Assembly: GCA_934047225.1 (NCBI GenBank)
Contig: OW203992.1
Span: forward strand, 13,939,501 to 14,003,500
Origin: Ypsolopha sequella
Taxonomy: Eukaryota; Arthropoda; Insecta; Lepidoptera; Ypsolophidae
DNA: 64,000 nucleotides
Direction: 5' to 3'
The translations under genes were made by a program, and so were the position numbers. The notes below the pieces were generated by a model, which worked only from the letters and a program-made list of their open reading frames with translations, did no database searches and was not told the origin of the DNA. Each line of letters opens with the position of its first letter. The first letter of the stretch is position 1. Below are positions 54,111 through 64,000 of the stretch, piece by piece.

Positions 54111-54974
54111 GTATTTGAAGTAAGAAAACCGCTGACATCTATTGATATAAAAATATAAAAAAGTATACTATAAATCATGAACCAGACTTTTTGAGGGAGA
54201 ATTTAGTCAGCCGGCGCTAGGTGGCGTTATCATACAGAGTTCTCCGATTCTGAATATTTTGTTATATAAAAAAATATATATATGAGTACAAGTTATCATA
54301 GCATGGCTGGCTATACGTTATATACATACTTCAGATACCTCTATTGTAGCAAATTTTCTGTACTTTAATTTTTTTACTAAATAGAGGTTAATAGGTACTT
54401 TTGCTCTTAATGTTCAGTCCCTAACTTATGTGACGCAAATGACAAATATACTACTGTAGGACGAACCGAGACTTTACAATGGTTCCTTTTCTTCCTTTTG
54501 GGTACTGAACCCTGAAAAGCAAATTTTTAACTATTTTGATATGAGTAATAAGCTCTATATAATTTATTGCTATTGTTGTTGCTGGAATACAATAATCATT
54601 GTACAAAAATTTGCAAAATAATCTTTCACCATTCGAAGAGAACATTTGTTTTTTGGAACAATTATAATATGTCATTGACAGTCATTAAATCATTATAGAC
54701 TTTTCAAGGCAAGTGCTCGTAAAGGCCCACTTTTTATGCATCAAAACCGAACAGAAAGTCGATTATTTTGCCCTAGGGCTTTATTATCATAATTTTTTTT
54801 TATTTATTTACAATGGTTGGCTAACCTGCAACCTTTCCTGTGTACCATAAATTTTATACTTTTTTTCCACTGTTTAACGGCTCTGGATACAGTCCTTTTG
54901 AGCCAATCATAATTTAAAGTTCACAAGATTATATTTGTTTTATTTACTCACACTATGCATTGAAAAACGTAGTA
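54111..54974. other. Unassigned DNA
   Basis: A short GGGTACTGAACCCTGAAAAG at about 54500-54519 is a solo end of the GGGTTCCGTA family. No gene recognised. Confidence 0.35.
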
Positions 54975-55085
54975 TGATACACGGGCGTAAGAGCAATAAA
55001 TTACTCAGTTACGTTTAAAACACTCGCTACGCTCGTGTTTTAAAACGTCCTCGTAATTTATTCCTTTTCGCCCTTGTAGCATAAA
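54975..55085. repeat. Foldback-like repeat with ACGTTTAAAACACTCG arms
   Basis: ACGTTTAAAACACTCGCTAC pairs with GCTCGTGTTTTAAAACGT, and AATAAATTAC with GTAATTTATT. The family is shared with 42740-42890. Confidence 0.5.
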
Positions 55086-55274
55086 CTACTATTATATTCT
55101 ATTATATTCATCTTGAATTATTATTTTATTAAAGTGCTTGGGTAATCGCACCTATATATTTATTAAAGCGGGATTCGCCCGATTTTTTCTCTTTTCAAAT
55201 TCATTAAAAACCGTGAAATTGTGAAAATTTAATTTTGAAAAAATATATGTCATATTTCACTTTTTGATCTTAAT

Positions 55275-55565
55275 ATTTCGGCCGTTCGATTCCTTGCATT
55301 TCCCTGCATTTAATAAAGTTGCAAAGATAGGTCTTAACTATGATCTAAATACCATTCCATTTGGTTTTTGACAATAAAACTTATAGCAAACTAATCGTAC
55401 AAAATGAGATATAAAACTGACGTCATTTTAAAAATCCAAATAATAAATAAAAACACCTTCAAATCGCGAGATTTCTGATCGGCCCGCTTCCGCTGAACGG
55501 TATAGACAAGTTTAAAATGGAAGCGTTGGAGCAGGACCGACTTATCCGAATACCCTCGCCTTAGT
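55275..55565. repeat. Dispersed repeat, inverted partner of 28710-29005
   Basis: It carries TTAACTATGATCTAAAT, TCGTACAAAATGAGAT, TCAAATCGCGAGATTTCTGA and GCGTTGGAGCAGGACCGAC, the inverse of the earlier copy. Non-coding. Confidence 0.55.
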
Positions 55566-56273
55566 TATCAATTTTGTTTTATTCACAAAATGATAAAACG
55601 TCGTTACAATATACTGGTGAGACACATTCAACATTATTCCTATTAGTTATCATCATGATACACTAAACGACAAATGTCGTAGTGCACGGCTGGCGCAATA
55701 TTTCATAGCAAAAACTGAACCCTTTTTATGTTTTCTATAACAATCGTCACCCTTTCTCTTTTATTTCAATTAAATAATGTCTGGTCATTTGGCCGGGGGT
55801 GCGGTGAGGCGCGGGGTGAGTTTGCCCTGCACTGTGTTCGCGCCTTCCAAGCCCTTCGTGCAAAGTACGCGTCATCCTGCAGGCACATTAATCACCTCCA
55901 TTATTAAACTTGTTATTGTGTTCATTTGAAGATAACGCTTTATAAACGGTGCCGTCGCCCGCTACTAACAATATAAGCTTCCTGTAATGACGTGTAAGCG
56001 ACCCGGTTGGAGAGCGCTCCATAAAAAAAACACGTCTATTGATTAATGACGTTTTAGAGCCTGATGACAACAATCCGCTTGCAATCTGTTGATTTGATAT
56101 TTAATTCTAAAAAGCTTTTAAATATATTTTTCGTGTATTGGATCTGAATTATAATTTAATGCTGTTAATGCTGTGAAACTATATATTCTGAAAGATGGAT
56201 TCAAAACTCTTAAAAATCATACGATAGGTTAAACAAGGTTCATATTTATATGCATAATAAGTATGTAAGTAGA
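55566..56273. other. Unassigned DNA
   Basis: A frame from ATG at about 55778 (MSGHLAGGAVRRG) runs 50 codons and contains GGGGTGAGT, a splice-donor-like site, but has no homology I can name. Nothing else recognised. Confidence 0.3.
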
Positions 56274-56275
56274 TA

Positions 56276-57561
56276 CAAGGGTGAATCCAAAAGTTCTAAG
56301 CCCGACCGTGAAAATGAAAGAAAAGTGGGTTCAAAATTATTTTTATTTTTCGACATAGTCTCCATCTAGATCAACACACTTCTTCCACCTGACCTGCAAC
56401 TTGTTCGAAAAAAAATGATTCCGGAAGGTCGTCAAAATAGTCATTAACTGCGACTATCACTTCTTCTCTAGTCGAATATTTAGATCCCCCAAGTGTTTTT
56501 TTAAATTTGGAAAGAGATGATAGTCAGAGGGGGCTAAATCCGGCGAATAAGGTGGGTGGGGCAGCAACTCGTAACCACATTCATGGATCACAGCCATCGT
56601 TTCAACCGAAGTGTGAACTCGTGCATTGTCTTGATGAAACAAAACTCTCTTACGCAACATCCCCGGCCGTTTTTCTTTTATTTCTTCGCGGAGTTTTCGT
56701 AATAGGTTACAATAATAGCGTGAATTTATAGTTTCACCTTTAGGTAAATAATCCAATAAAATAACTCCCTTCGAATCCCAAAAAACAGATGCCATGACTT
56801 TGTTGGCTGACAAAACGCACTTTGCCTTTTTCGGCGTGGGTGAGCCAGATATTTTCCACTGTTTGGATTGCTGTTTTGTTTCAGGAGTATGGTGATGAAC
56901 CCAGCTTTCATCCATGGTAACAAAACGAGACATAAAATCCTCAGCATCTGCCTCAAAAAGTTCCAAACAGTCACGCGAAATTGTGAATCGGACTCGTTTT
57001 TGGTCAGCTGAAAGCAATCTTGGGACCCAGCGAGCAGAAACCTTACGGAACCCCAATTCTACAATTATAATGTTTTGCACTCGGCCATAACTGATGCCTG
57101 TGATCTCAGCTATCCTACTAATGGTCAATCGTTGGTCTCCTAGGATGAGATCACAAATTTTGTCAGTGTTTTCTTTAGTGGTAGACGTTGAAGGCCTTCC
57201 TCTCCTTGGGTCATCTTCAATGGTCTCCCGACCGCGTTTAAATTCAGATACCCACTTTTGACAGTGGAATACGATGGAGCAGATTCCCCTAATGTTGTTT
57301 CCATATCTTCATGAATCTCTTTAGGTGAAAGACCTTTTTTATTGAGGTACTTAATCACAGCACGGTGTTCAATTTTCTCCATTGTGAAAAATCCCGTCAG
57401 ACTGCGTTATACAAAATATCACAAAAAAATAATAGCTTGCAGTATCGAACTTCAACTTCACACAATCAATCACGAAAAAAAATACTAACAAATGACGGTA
57501 GATTTACAAAGATTTGATACCTCTTTGTAGGTCGGGCTTAGAACTTTTGGATTCACCCTCG
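56276..57561 (-). mobile_element. Full-length mariner element, 1286 bp
   Basis: Inverted ends of about 30 bp (C(A/G)AGGGTGAATCC, then AAAAGTTCTAAGCCCGACC) border a single transposase frame. TA flanks both sides (56274-56275 and 57562-57563). Length is that of a typical mariner. The ends differ from each other at only one position in the first 30. Two 1-bp deletions inactivate the coding frame. Confidence 0.95.
56371..57382 (-). pseudogene. Mariner transposase with two 1-bp frameshifts
   Basis: From ATG at 57382 the helix-turn-helix half begins MEKIEHRAVIKYLNKKGLSP and runs to SAPSYSTVK. A missing A in the A run at about 57256-57260 then shifts the frame. The catalytic half (about 57128-56480) has the WVPRLL linker and the aspartates of TMDESWVHHH, HQDNAR and SPDLAPSDYHLF, a D,D34D triad with all three residues present. 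A missing G at about 56487-56491 shifts the end, and the last codons run to TGA at 56371-56373. With the two indels allowed for, the length is 337 codons, close to the usual ~345. No stop codons by substitution, so decay is recent. Confidence 0.93.
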
Positions 57562-57574
57562 TACATACATATAT

Positions 57575-57745
57575 ACGTACATATACTCACGCGTTTCTCC
57601 GAGAGGGGTAGGCAGAGACTACAGATTTCCATGTGCTGCGATCCTGACACACGTCTTTCGCCTCTTTCATCAATCTAGTCATACAAGCTCTTCATTCAGG
57701 ATACTTCTGACATGGCTCTTCTTCAGTATGTCGCCAATTTCGTCA
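57575..57745 (-). repeat. LINE-type 3' end, copy 2
   Basis: It contains CGAGAGGGGTAGGCAGAGAC, GATCCTGACACACGTC and CTTTCGCCTCTTTCATC, the uninterrupted inverse of the 29940-30515 repeat. Confidence 0.6.
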
Positions 57746-58071
57746 GCATACGTCAATCTCGACCTGCCGCGCCGCCGCCGCAGCCTTGTTATCTAACTTC
57801 AACATCTATTGACTCTTTTCGTTTTCGATTTAATTTAATTTTTTTTAAATAACATGTATTATATATTTTGAAACCAATTAAACTCCTATTCCATTCTATC
57901 CTGTTCTATTCTATATCACTTTTATTGGCTAAAAATGATGTTTCTTGTCTTTTCTAGTCAATCATGATGTATTTGAAAGCGATAGCGATAGATGTTGAAG
58001 TTAGACAATAAGGCATTATCTTTTATTTGCGAACAAACTTTTCGACTTTTTTCGTCACTCTACTTTCATTC
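57746..58071. other. Unassigned DNA
   Basis: No gene recognised. A short GC patch (CTGCCGCGCCGCCGCCGCAG) at about 57763 has no clear role. Confidence 0.35.
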
Positions 58072-58079
58072 CTCCTCTC

Positions 58080-58737
58080 CAGGGCTGTAGCTAGAGTCGA
58101 ATTTGAGGTAGGGCAGCATTGGTTACAGGTAGGGCGGAAGTAAAAAAATATCATAAATTTATCCAACGCGAAATCAATGAATATTCAATTTATAGCAATA
58201 AAAATAACAATTGTATCGATTTTTGACTAAAACACTTTTTACCATACACTTCACTAAACCAAACTACAAACAATCCAGCGTTGCCAGACGTCTTTTACGT
58301 TTCGGTACGTTCCGAAACGTGAAATACGCAAGGGTACGCACACAAAAAAAAAATGCTTTTTAAAAATATATTTTTCCGAGATTCCTCGAAACTAGCGTAA
58401 TTTTTGTCACCCGACGAACTAAATGAACATATTTTACAAACACTCTGTGGCTGAAGTGGCTTTGTAGTTTTTACACTCACACATTTATATCTGAACATAA
58501 GCCTTTTGGGTGTGTGAAATCGAAGTAGAAATTAGCTGGTTTTCTATGAAAATATACACAGGAAAATTATTGCAGCACAAAAGTAACCTCTAAAAATTGA
58601 AGATTGTTGTTTTGTTATGAAAATTTATCAGTTTTAAATCGTTTATTTCACAAAATATGAATTTTTAAGGTAGGGCATTGTGATTTCAAGGTAGGGCATT
58701 GCCCCACAATGCCCCCCCCCCCCTAGCTACGGCCGTG
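58080..58737. mobile_element. hAT-type MITE, 658 bp
   Basis: Ends CAGGGCTGTAGCTAG and, inverted, CACGGCCGTAGCTAG. Flanks CTCCTCTC (58072-58079) and CACCTCTC (58738-58745) form an 8-bp duplication with one mismatch. A GGTAGGGCA motif recurs near both ends. No transposase is encoded. The minus-strand 67-codon frame inside is incidental. Confidence 0.75.
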
Positions 58738-58746
58738 CACCTCTCT

Positions 58747-58919
58747 CAAGGGCGGATCCAGCCTGCGAGCCAGGGGGGGGTCACAGGCTCCGAATTAGTC
58801 CAAATATACAATACAATTTTGTGCAATTATAGGTAAATTTTAGCGTGTCTGTATAGAAAAAACTAGGCCCAGGGGGGGTCATTCATGACCCCCATGACCC
58901 CCCCCTGGATCCGCCGTTG
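58747..58919. mobile_element. hAT-type MITE, 173 bp
   Basis: Ends CAAGGGCGGATCCAG and, inverted, CAACGGCGGATCCAG, next to C/G homopolymer runs. Flanks ACCTCTCT (58739-58746) and TACTCTCT (58920-58927) agree at 6 of 8 positions. It lies 9 bp from the previous MITE. Confidence 0.65.
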
Positions 58920-59119
58920 TACTCTCTACATGTTAGAACCACCGAAGCATTCCTTTTTATATTCAAGTCACTACATCTTTAGGCCCAAATATCACACAAA
59001 GTTAACCACACATATTCTGTAAGGAACGCATTTCCACTGCATTATTATAATTTTGGTATTTTTCTTAAAACGGTACAAAAAATTGCTATGTATGGCCTAA
59101 CCAGCTACCGTCATCACCT

Positions 59120-59527
59120 AGCTCATATGTATAATTATGGGCAACGCCCGGCCCGCGGGCCGGATGCGGCCCGCCCTGGCGTTTGAACCTGCCCGCGGAA
59201 CGTCTTAAAATCGCGCGCCAAAAATCGTAAATTTTTTGGTACCCGCTACAAGCTGAGTGAGAGCATGATAAAGCGACAAAACTTTTACCTACTTTCATCA
59301 TAAATTATATCCACTACTTTTATTCCACACTTCTTCAATATTAGATAGCAGTGTGTGCAAGCAATGAATAACTTAGATGTCGATAGCCATAATTTTATTT
59401 ATCGCATTTAGTTGATAAATGTATAAAATAAACCGTTTTTTTCACGACTACCTATTATCTACGGCCCGCGATTTCGTTAACATCCTAAAGTTTGGCCCGC
59501 AACTTTCAAAAGGTTGCCCATACCTGA
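59120..59527. mobile_element. hAT-type MITE with ATGGGCAAC ends
   Basis: ATTATGGGCAACGCC near the left and GGTTGCCCATACCTG at the right are inverted, with CGGCCCGCG/GCGGGCC motifs inside both arms. ATGGGCAACC-type ends are known for hAT elements. A loose ACCTAG(CT/TG) flank may be the target duplication. The left boundary is approximate. Confidence 0.55.
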
Positions 59528-59648
59528 CCTAGTGACCTAGCTAGACGACCTCAGCCTCAGTGACAAGGGACTCAGGTATTTCCGATCTATCTGGCCACCG
59601 GCCACTCCTCCCTTCACTAGCAGAGCATAGTCACTCACAGTATATTAA

Positions 59649-60082
59649 GGGGCATGCATTCGCAAACGACTTGTGTCGCTACAAATATCGACCAAAACTA
59701 TTTTCAAATAACGTTCATATCAGCGCGCATTGCATTAGATTAGACGATCGGTGCGTCTCCGAGTCCGAATAGGGCAAAATAGGAAAAAAAATTAACCAAA
59801 ACTTTTGTAGATCTATACAATCTTTATCTATAATGTGGTGAAAGAATCGCTTCAGGCATTCGGAAAAACTAAGATAATTATTGCGAAAAACATATAAAAC
59901 TACCGATAACTATCGATTTTTTTTTTCTCAAAAATAACTACAAAAAAAAATGTTAAGCTTAAAATTTATTTTTGACATCATTTTGCCTATTATATATTAT
60001 TTTTAAAGTTTTTAGACCACCCGTGTGGGAGGAGTAGGCCTTCAAAGACAGGTCCAAATTGCAGTTGGAGTATGTATTCACC
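59649..60082. mobile_element. TTAA-flanked MITE, family 2, copy 2 (434 bp), inverted
   Basis: TTAA at 59645-59648 and 60083-60086. Ends GGGGCATGCATTC and, inverted, GGTGAATACATAC are imperfect inverted repeats. Its body is the reverse of 8857-9322 (AATAACGTTCATATCAGCGC, GAGGAGTAGGCCTTCAAAG). Confidence 0.7.
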
Positions 60083-60189
60083 TTAACTTTAATATACTAT
60101 ACTGTGGCATCATAGTCATCGCTTGGCGCCAACGCAACACCTAGTTCTGGGAATTCATGATGATGTGATTCACCAATTTTTACCTTTTA

Positions 60190-60640
60190 TGTAACTAAGT
60201 AGACTAGACAAGACAAGACAAGACAAATACTCTTTATTGTACACCAAAATAAATAAAATAAGGTAAAAGAACAAACTTATGAAAGAAGGTAACAATTGGC
60301 GGCCATTATCACTTATAGCGATTTCTTCCAGACAACCTTTGGGTGGAAATTAATCGTTGGAAAAAATAACGCGAAGGTGGTGCACAAAACTAATAATAAT
60401 AATTAAATGGATAGCAAATACCTTAAATAAATACACAAGTATAACATTGTACATACAAATACATATAATACGATAAATATATACACTAATATATAACAAA
60501 AATAAATAATATAAGACGTAAACCAAAAGTAAATAAATATTAGTGGCAGAAGTAGGGATTTAACTAACATTTACAAAGTGTGAAGACAGGCAACGAGGGA
60601 GCACGCTTAAATAGCAAATAGGTACATATATTTGAAATGT
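60190..60640 (-). repeat. LINE 3' end with (ACAAG)n tail
   Basis: It begins with five to six ACAAG units at about 60207-60226, a microsatellite tail when read on the minus strand. ACTCTTTATTGTACACCAAA, GGCGGCCATTATC and CCAGACAACCTTTGGGTGG follow. A related fragment is at 30028-30447. Right boundary approximate. Confidence 0.6.
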
Positions 60641-61545
60641 TAAAGAAAGGTTTATTGTGGCGACAAAAGTAACTTTATTTCTATTTGTTAAAGTAATATA
60701 ATTAATTATATTAAATTTCGACTGACGACGACCACGAGTTTGTCGAAATATATTTCGAACCTAGTTAATACTTTTTTATTCATTATACGAGTATTATATT
60801 TATAATCTATTTAAAATAACAAAAGGCGAAAAAGGCTTTAGTTAAGTAATAAAAGGATATTTAGTATCTAAAGTAATTTAATATCTCGTAATCTTTATGC
60901 TTAATCCTTGAATGGTGTAATTTTATATAATTGAATATATATTTAACACGTTCACATTAAGAGCAAATTATTGAGTAACTTGATGCTAACACTAGCACAT
61001 CAATGAGTTGTTATCGTTGCTTTATTATATCAAAAAAAGTTCACATTAACAAAATGATCTACTTCCGTCCCTTTTTTCCATCGTTTTTTAAAAGCAAGCA
61101 ACATGTCAAACTTTACAAAAGCTATCACAAACGTGTCCTACATTATTTTCTTGTAAAAAATCTCTACCTGAACGAGTGATCTCTAATGAATGCCAATTTT
61201 TAGGGACACAAAAAAGGTAAAGGTTACTTTTCACTGGCTGGCTTGACCGGAACCTACTTGTTGATAATTTTGCGAGTCCTGCCAAATAACGAAAACCCTT
61301 ATTGGCATCTGTAGTACCTATTACTTGAAAATGATTGGTTGAGTCCAAATTTGGTAGCACGGGTAGATGTACAGAATTAAACTTAGACCCCGTGGAAAAT
61401 ATGGAAAAAGTATTCAGTTTTAAGATTAATAGGGCCCTTTCACAACTTACTTTTGTTTTGAGCGATATCCGGAAAATAAGCTTAAAAATGGAACTCATTG
61501 ACGCACGTCAATGCACGCACGTCAATGCACGCACGTATATTGTAT
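60641..61545. other. Unassigned DNA
   Basis: No gene recognised. A 130-codon minus-strand frame at 61106-61498 has no known motif and a low-complexity Ser/Leu-rich makeup. A 14-bp unit ACGCACGTCAATGC is repeated about 2.5 times at 61500-61535. Confidence 0.35.
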
Positions 61546-61546
61546 C

Positions 61547-61902
61547 CGCTTAGCAAAAAGTGCATAACTTAATTTTGTATTTCTTGTTTAGAAGTTAAAA
61601 ATTTAAAAATATTTTGGTTTGTGGCAGTTAACACCAATAGTTTAGTATTAGTAAGGTTTATAAAGCATGAATTTGAAATTTAATGCACAATTAGTCATGA
61701 TCTGGTCGAAACAAAGTTAAAACAGCATTTTAAGTTGGTTTGGACGAGATCATGACTAATTTTGCATTAAATTTCAAACCTATACTTTCTAAACCTCAGT
61801 AATACGGAATTATTGGTGTTAACTGCCACATACCAAAATGTTTTTCAAATGTAACTTCTAAACAAGAAATACAAATTTAAGTTTTGCACTTTTTGCTAAG
61901 CG
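61547..61902. mobile_element. Foldback element with about 165-bp arms (356 bp)
   Basis: The left arm CGCTTAGCAAAAAGTGCA, GTATTTCTTGTTTAGAAGTT, GTGGCAGTTAACACCAATA and TTAGTCATGATCT is repeated in inverse order on the right with about 10-15% differences. The centre is only about 30 bp. No target duplication is obvious. Transcripts would form a long hairpin. Confidence 0.75.
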
Positions 61903-62029
61903 ACGGACCTTCAACATGAAGCTTATAAATCATGGCGATGAATAATCGCGTCGTGTGAATAACGGTCGATGGAGTTTTCTAATTGATATTTTACCATATT
62001 GTCGTAAGATCTTTATTTAAACAATAAGC

Positions 62030-62165
62030 AATTACATAACAAAAAAATAAATATAAATATTTATAACTAAAAACCTAAAAATAAATTTGCTACAAATTAA
62101 ACTAAATTAACAAATTTTGTCAAGGTAATAATAACTAAAAACCTAAAAATAAATTTGCTAAAAAC
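62030..62165. repeat. Short direct duplication, AACTAAAAACCTAAAAATAA
   Basis: A segment of about 35 bp (ATAACTAAAAACCTAAAAAT, then AAATTTGCTA) occurs at about 62070 and again at about 62131. Simple local duplication. Confidence 0.6.
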
Positions 62166-63177
62166 CTTAAAGGTCAAATATTTTTTCCAGCGCAAGTAAT
62201 ATGGATGTCACGAACTGTGCGCAGACGCAGATAATGGCAGGTATTTCCACGTGAGTAGGTGAGGTATTTCCTACAGCCTGCACGCCGGCCAACATGCTAA
62301 TAAAAATCTAATGGCGAATAAATACATTATTCATCTCGCGTGCGTCTATTTCAATATTTGTTGTTATTGATTTTGTTGTGAGTAATAATGGGAAAACCGG
62401 TAAAAGTCAAGTGCAAGTTCGACTTGTACGAGGTCTGTCTGTCTGTACCTATCTGTTATAATTAAATGACTCATTCATCATCATAAATTATTTAAGAGTC
62501 TGGCTCTTGTTGTTGTAGCATCTTCCATCGTTCTTTGTCGAGAGCCAAGTCCTTTAATATTCTTGCTAACATGCGCCTCCTTCACTGACCTTGATCCTCG
62601 GTCTGCCTCTTCCTATTTTCACTTCGAAAATAATTTTTAGGGTTCCGTACCTCAAAGAAAAATTGAAACCCTTCTAGGTTCACTTTGTTATCCGTCTAGC
62701 AAAACTACTCAAAAACTTTTTACTCGGGCCCCGTGAGAGACATCAAGTTGAAACTGAAGTCTACGGAAGTTTTATGCGGGAGGGCGGGCGGTGCCTGAGT
62801 CTGCATTTTGAATAGCATGGTAAGAGTGTTTAGCGGAATATTGGAAATTATTAATATATCCACAAATTTGAAGTCTACGGCCCCATGGTGCTGTAAAAAC
62901 ATCAGGCTTCTAACTCAACGCAAAAAAAAAAGTTATTGCCCTTTATCAATAATATAAATGTAATAAATTTCATACTTTGCTCACCGTGACTAAGAAAATT
63001 GAAATTTCGTTTCAAGATAGGTCGCACAGGAAAAAATCTGAAAATTGCCAATATTTAATTATTTAAAAGGTTATTATGACCCACCTTAATTAGACCCTTT
63101 AGATACGTAGAGTTGAATATATCCTAAGCGTCAAGTTAAGTTTACGAGGGACATAACTGCAAGTAGAATAATTATTT
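62166..63177. other. Unassigned DNA with repeat fragments
   Basis: GGTAAAAGTCAAGTGCAAGT at about 62399 and TTTTAGGGTTCCGTACCTC at about 62636 are fragments of the GGGTTCCGTA family in opposite orientations. No gene recognised. Confidence 0.4.
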
Positions 63178-63262
63178 ACCATAATGTTTGTTGGGTTCTG
63201 AACCCGTATTGAGTGGTGGTACGGAACCCTATGTGCGCGAATCCCACTCGCACTTGGCCAGT
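63178..63262 (-). repeat. GGGTTCCGTA-type repeat, 5'-end fragment
   Basis: GTACGGAACCCTATGTGCGC and CCCACTCGCACTTGGCCAG are the 5' end of a minus-strand copy. It directly abuts the 3' end of the next copy. Confidence 0.6.
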
Positions 63263-64000
63263 TTTTAGGGTTCCGTAGTACCTAAAAGGTACAAAAGGAA
63301 CTTTATGGCGAGACCGTTCGTTGTCCGTCCGTCCGTCCGTCTGTATGTCACAGCCTCTTAACTTTAGTACCCTTAAAGATAAAGACATGAAAGTTGGTTC
63401 AAAAATAGCATTAACTTATAAAAATTTTAAATTAGTCTAAATGTTTCCAAAACAAAAGTGAGAAAAATAAAAATTATTATTTTAAAACACAATATAGGTT
63501 GAATTGTAGATATTAAAAAGCTGATTGTAAAAATATACACTTTTACTATATTTACTGCCACTGGTTTCGAGAAATCCCCCCCCCCTTATCTCCAAAACTG
63601 GCAGACCAAAAAATATGAAAAAAATGTCGATTAAATAGATCATATACTGGCTAATTACAGTAAAAGTATAGCGATTAAAAAAAAGTTGAGCATAAATTAG
63701 AAATATAAAATAAATTGTAGGTATTAAAAAGCTGATTGTAAAAATATATAGTTTAGCTATATTTAATTGCGTGTATTTTGAGAAATCCTTGAAAAACCAT
63801 AAAAAAATAATGTCCCCCCCCCCCCCCTTATCTCCAAAACTGGTGCACCGAAAAATATGAAAAAAATCATGGTAATATGTGTTTACGCAAAGATTACAGG
63901 AAAAATAAAGCGGTTGAGAAATTCACGAAAAATATGGCAAAATTAAATTTATCATCTACAATACGGAACCCTAGGTATGTACGCGAGTCTGACTCGCACT
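63263..64000 (-). repeat. GGGTTCCGTA-type dispersed repeat, long copy reaching the window edge
   Basis: Read on the minus strand it starts at the window edge with AGTGCGAGTCAGACTCGCG and AGGGTTCCGTATTG. It contains two tandem modules with GAGATAAGGGGGGGGGG (about 63470-63650 and 63710-63890) and ends GTACTACGGAACCCTAAAAA, after a CATACAGACGGACGGACGG segment. The duplicated module is not seen in the short copies. Confidence 0.75.

Noticed and set aside
60200..60230. The ACAAG repeat as a telomere-like array
   Set aside because: It is five to six units of a LINE tail microsatellite, not the TTAGG repeat of insect telomeres.
61106..61498. 130-codon minus-strand frame
   Set aside because: No recognisable domain, no neighbouring splice or promoter support, and composition typical of random AT-rich DNA.
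1..64000. A CRISPR array or bacterial defence locus
   Set aside because: No regularly spaced repeats with unique spacers, no Cas-like frames, and the content is that of an insect genome.

Overview
This 64-kb window looks like AT-rich, gene-poor nuclear DNA of an insect, most likely a moth or butterfly (Lepidoptera). That inference rests on the mix of mobile DNA: a BEL/Pao LTR retrotransposon, a Jockey/CR1-group LINE with a (TTTGAA)n tail, mariner, hAT, TTAA-target and THAP/DDE DNA transposons, and many short dispersed repeats with GGGTTCCGTA / TACGGAACCCT ends. I see no rRNA gene, no intact tRNA gene, no CRISPR array and no bacterial-type operon. I could not recognise any conserved host protein-coding gene. 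The best host-exon candidates are a duplicated pair on the minus strand (36985-37443).

Layout. 1-13 kb: unassigned DNA carrying a 1.8-kb foldback (2062-3862), TTAA-flanked MITEs (7272-7681, 8857-9322), a TSD-flanked retrocopy (7904-8225), a TA-type foldback (about 10200-10457) and a small hAT with an exact 8-bp TSD (12603-13083). 13.29-20.94 kb: a complete BEL/Pao element on the minus strand, with 417/418-bp LTRs that differ by one substitution and one G, and a 5-bp TSD TACAG. Its Gag and Pol lie in one reading frame broken by TAG, TGA (followed by CTA) and TAA. Its leader carries tRNA-Tyr-like segments next to the primer binding site. 21-36 kb: largely unassigned DNA with scattered MITEs and a nested composite at 29.9-30.7 kb. 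36-41 kb: the candidate exon pair, a long-armed foldback, and a hAT relic (38022-39864) that itself holds a 419-bp TTAA MITE. 45-48 kb: retrocopies and several GGGTTCCGTA repeats. 48033-53343: a DNA transposon with about 37-bp TIRs and a THAP/DDE_3-type transposase relic, split by a 5'-truncated LINE that keeps a 920-codon open frame. 56276-57561: a full-length mariner with two 1-bp deletions. 58.0-59.5 kb: three adjacent hAT-type MITEs. 59.6-64 kb: another TTAA MITE, LINE 3' ends, a foldback with about 165-bp arms, and GGGTTCCGTA repeats running off the end.

The window is best read as a record of successive insertions. Several are directly orderable: LINE into THAP/DDE transposon; TTAA MITE into hAT; LINE-like fragment into another LINE 3' end, with a hAT MITE at its edge. 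The BEL element and the LINE look youngest, the first by near-identical LTRs and the second by its uninterrupted frame. The most unusual points are the tRNA-Tyr-derived leader and the TGA-CTA gag/pol junction of the BEL element, the THAP plus DDE_3 combination, and the palindromic subterminal arrays of the two hAT elements. Coordinates given to the base come from reading flanking duplications or codons. Those marked approximate are visual estimates.
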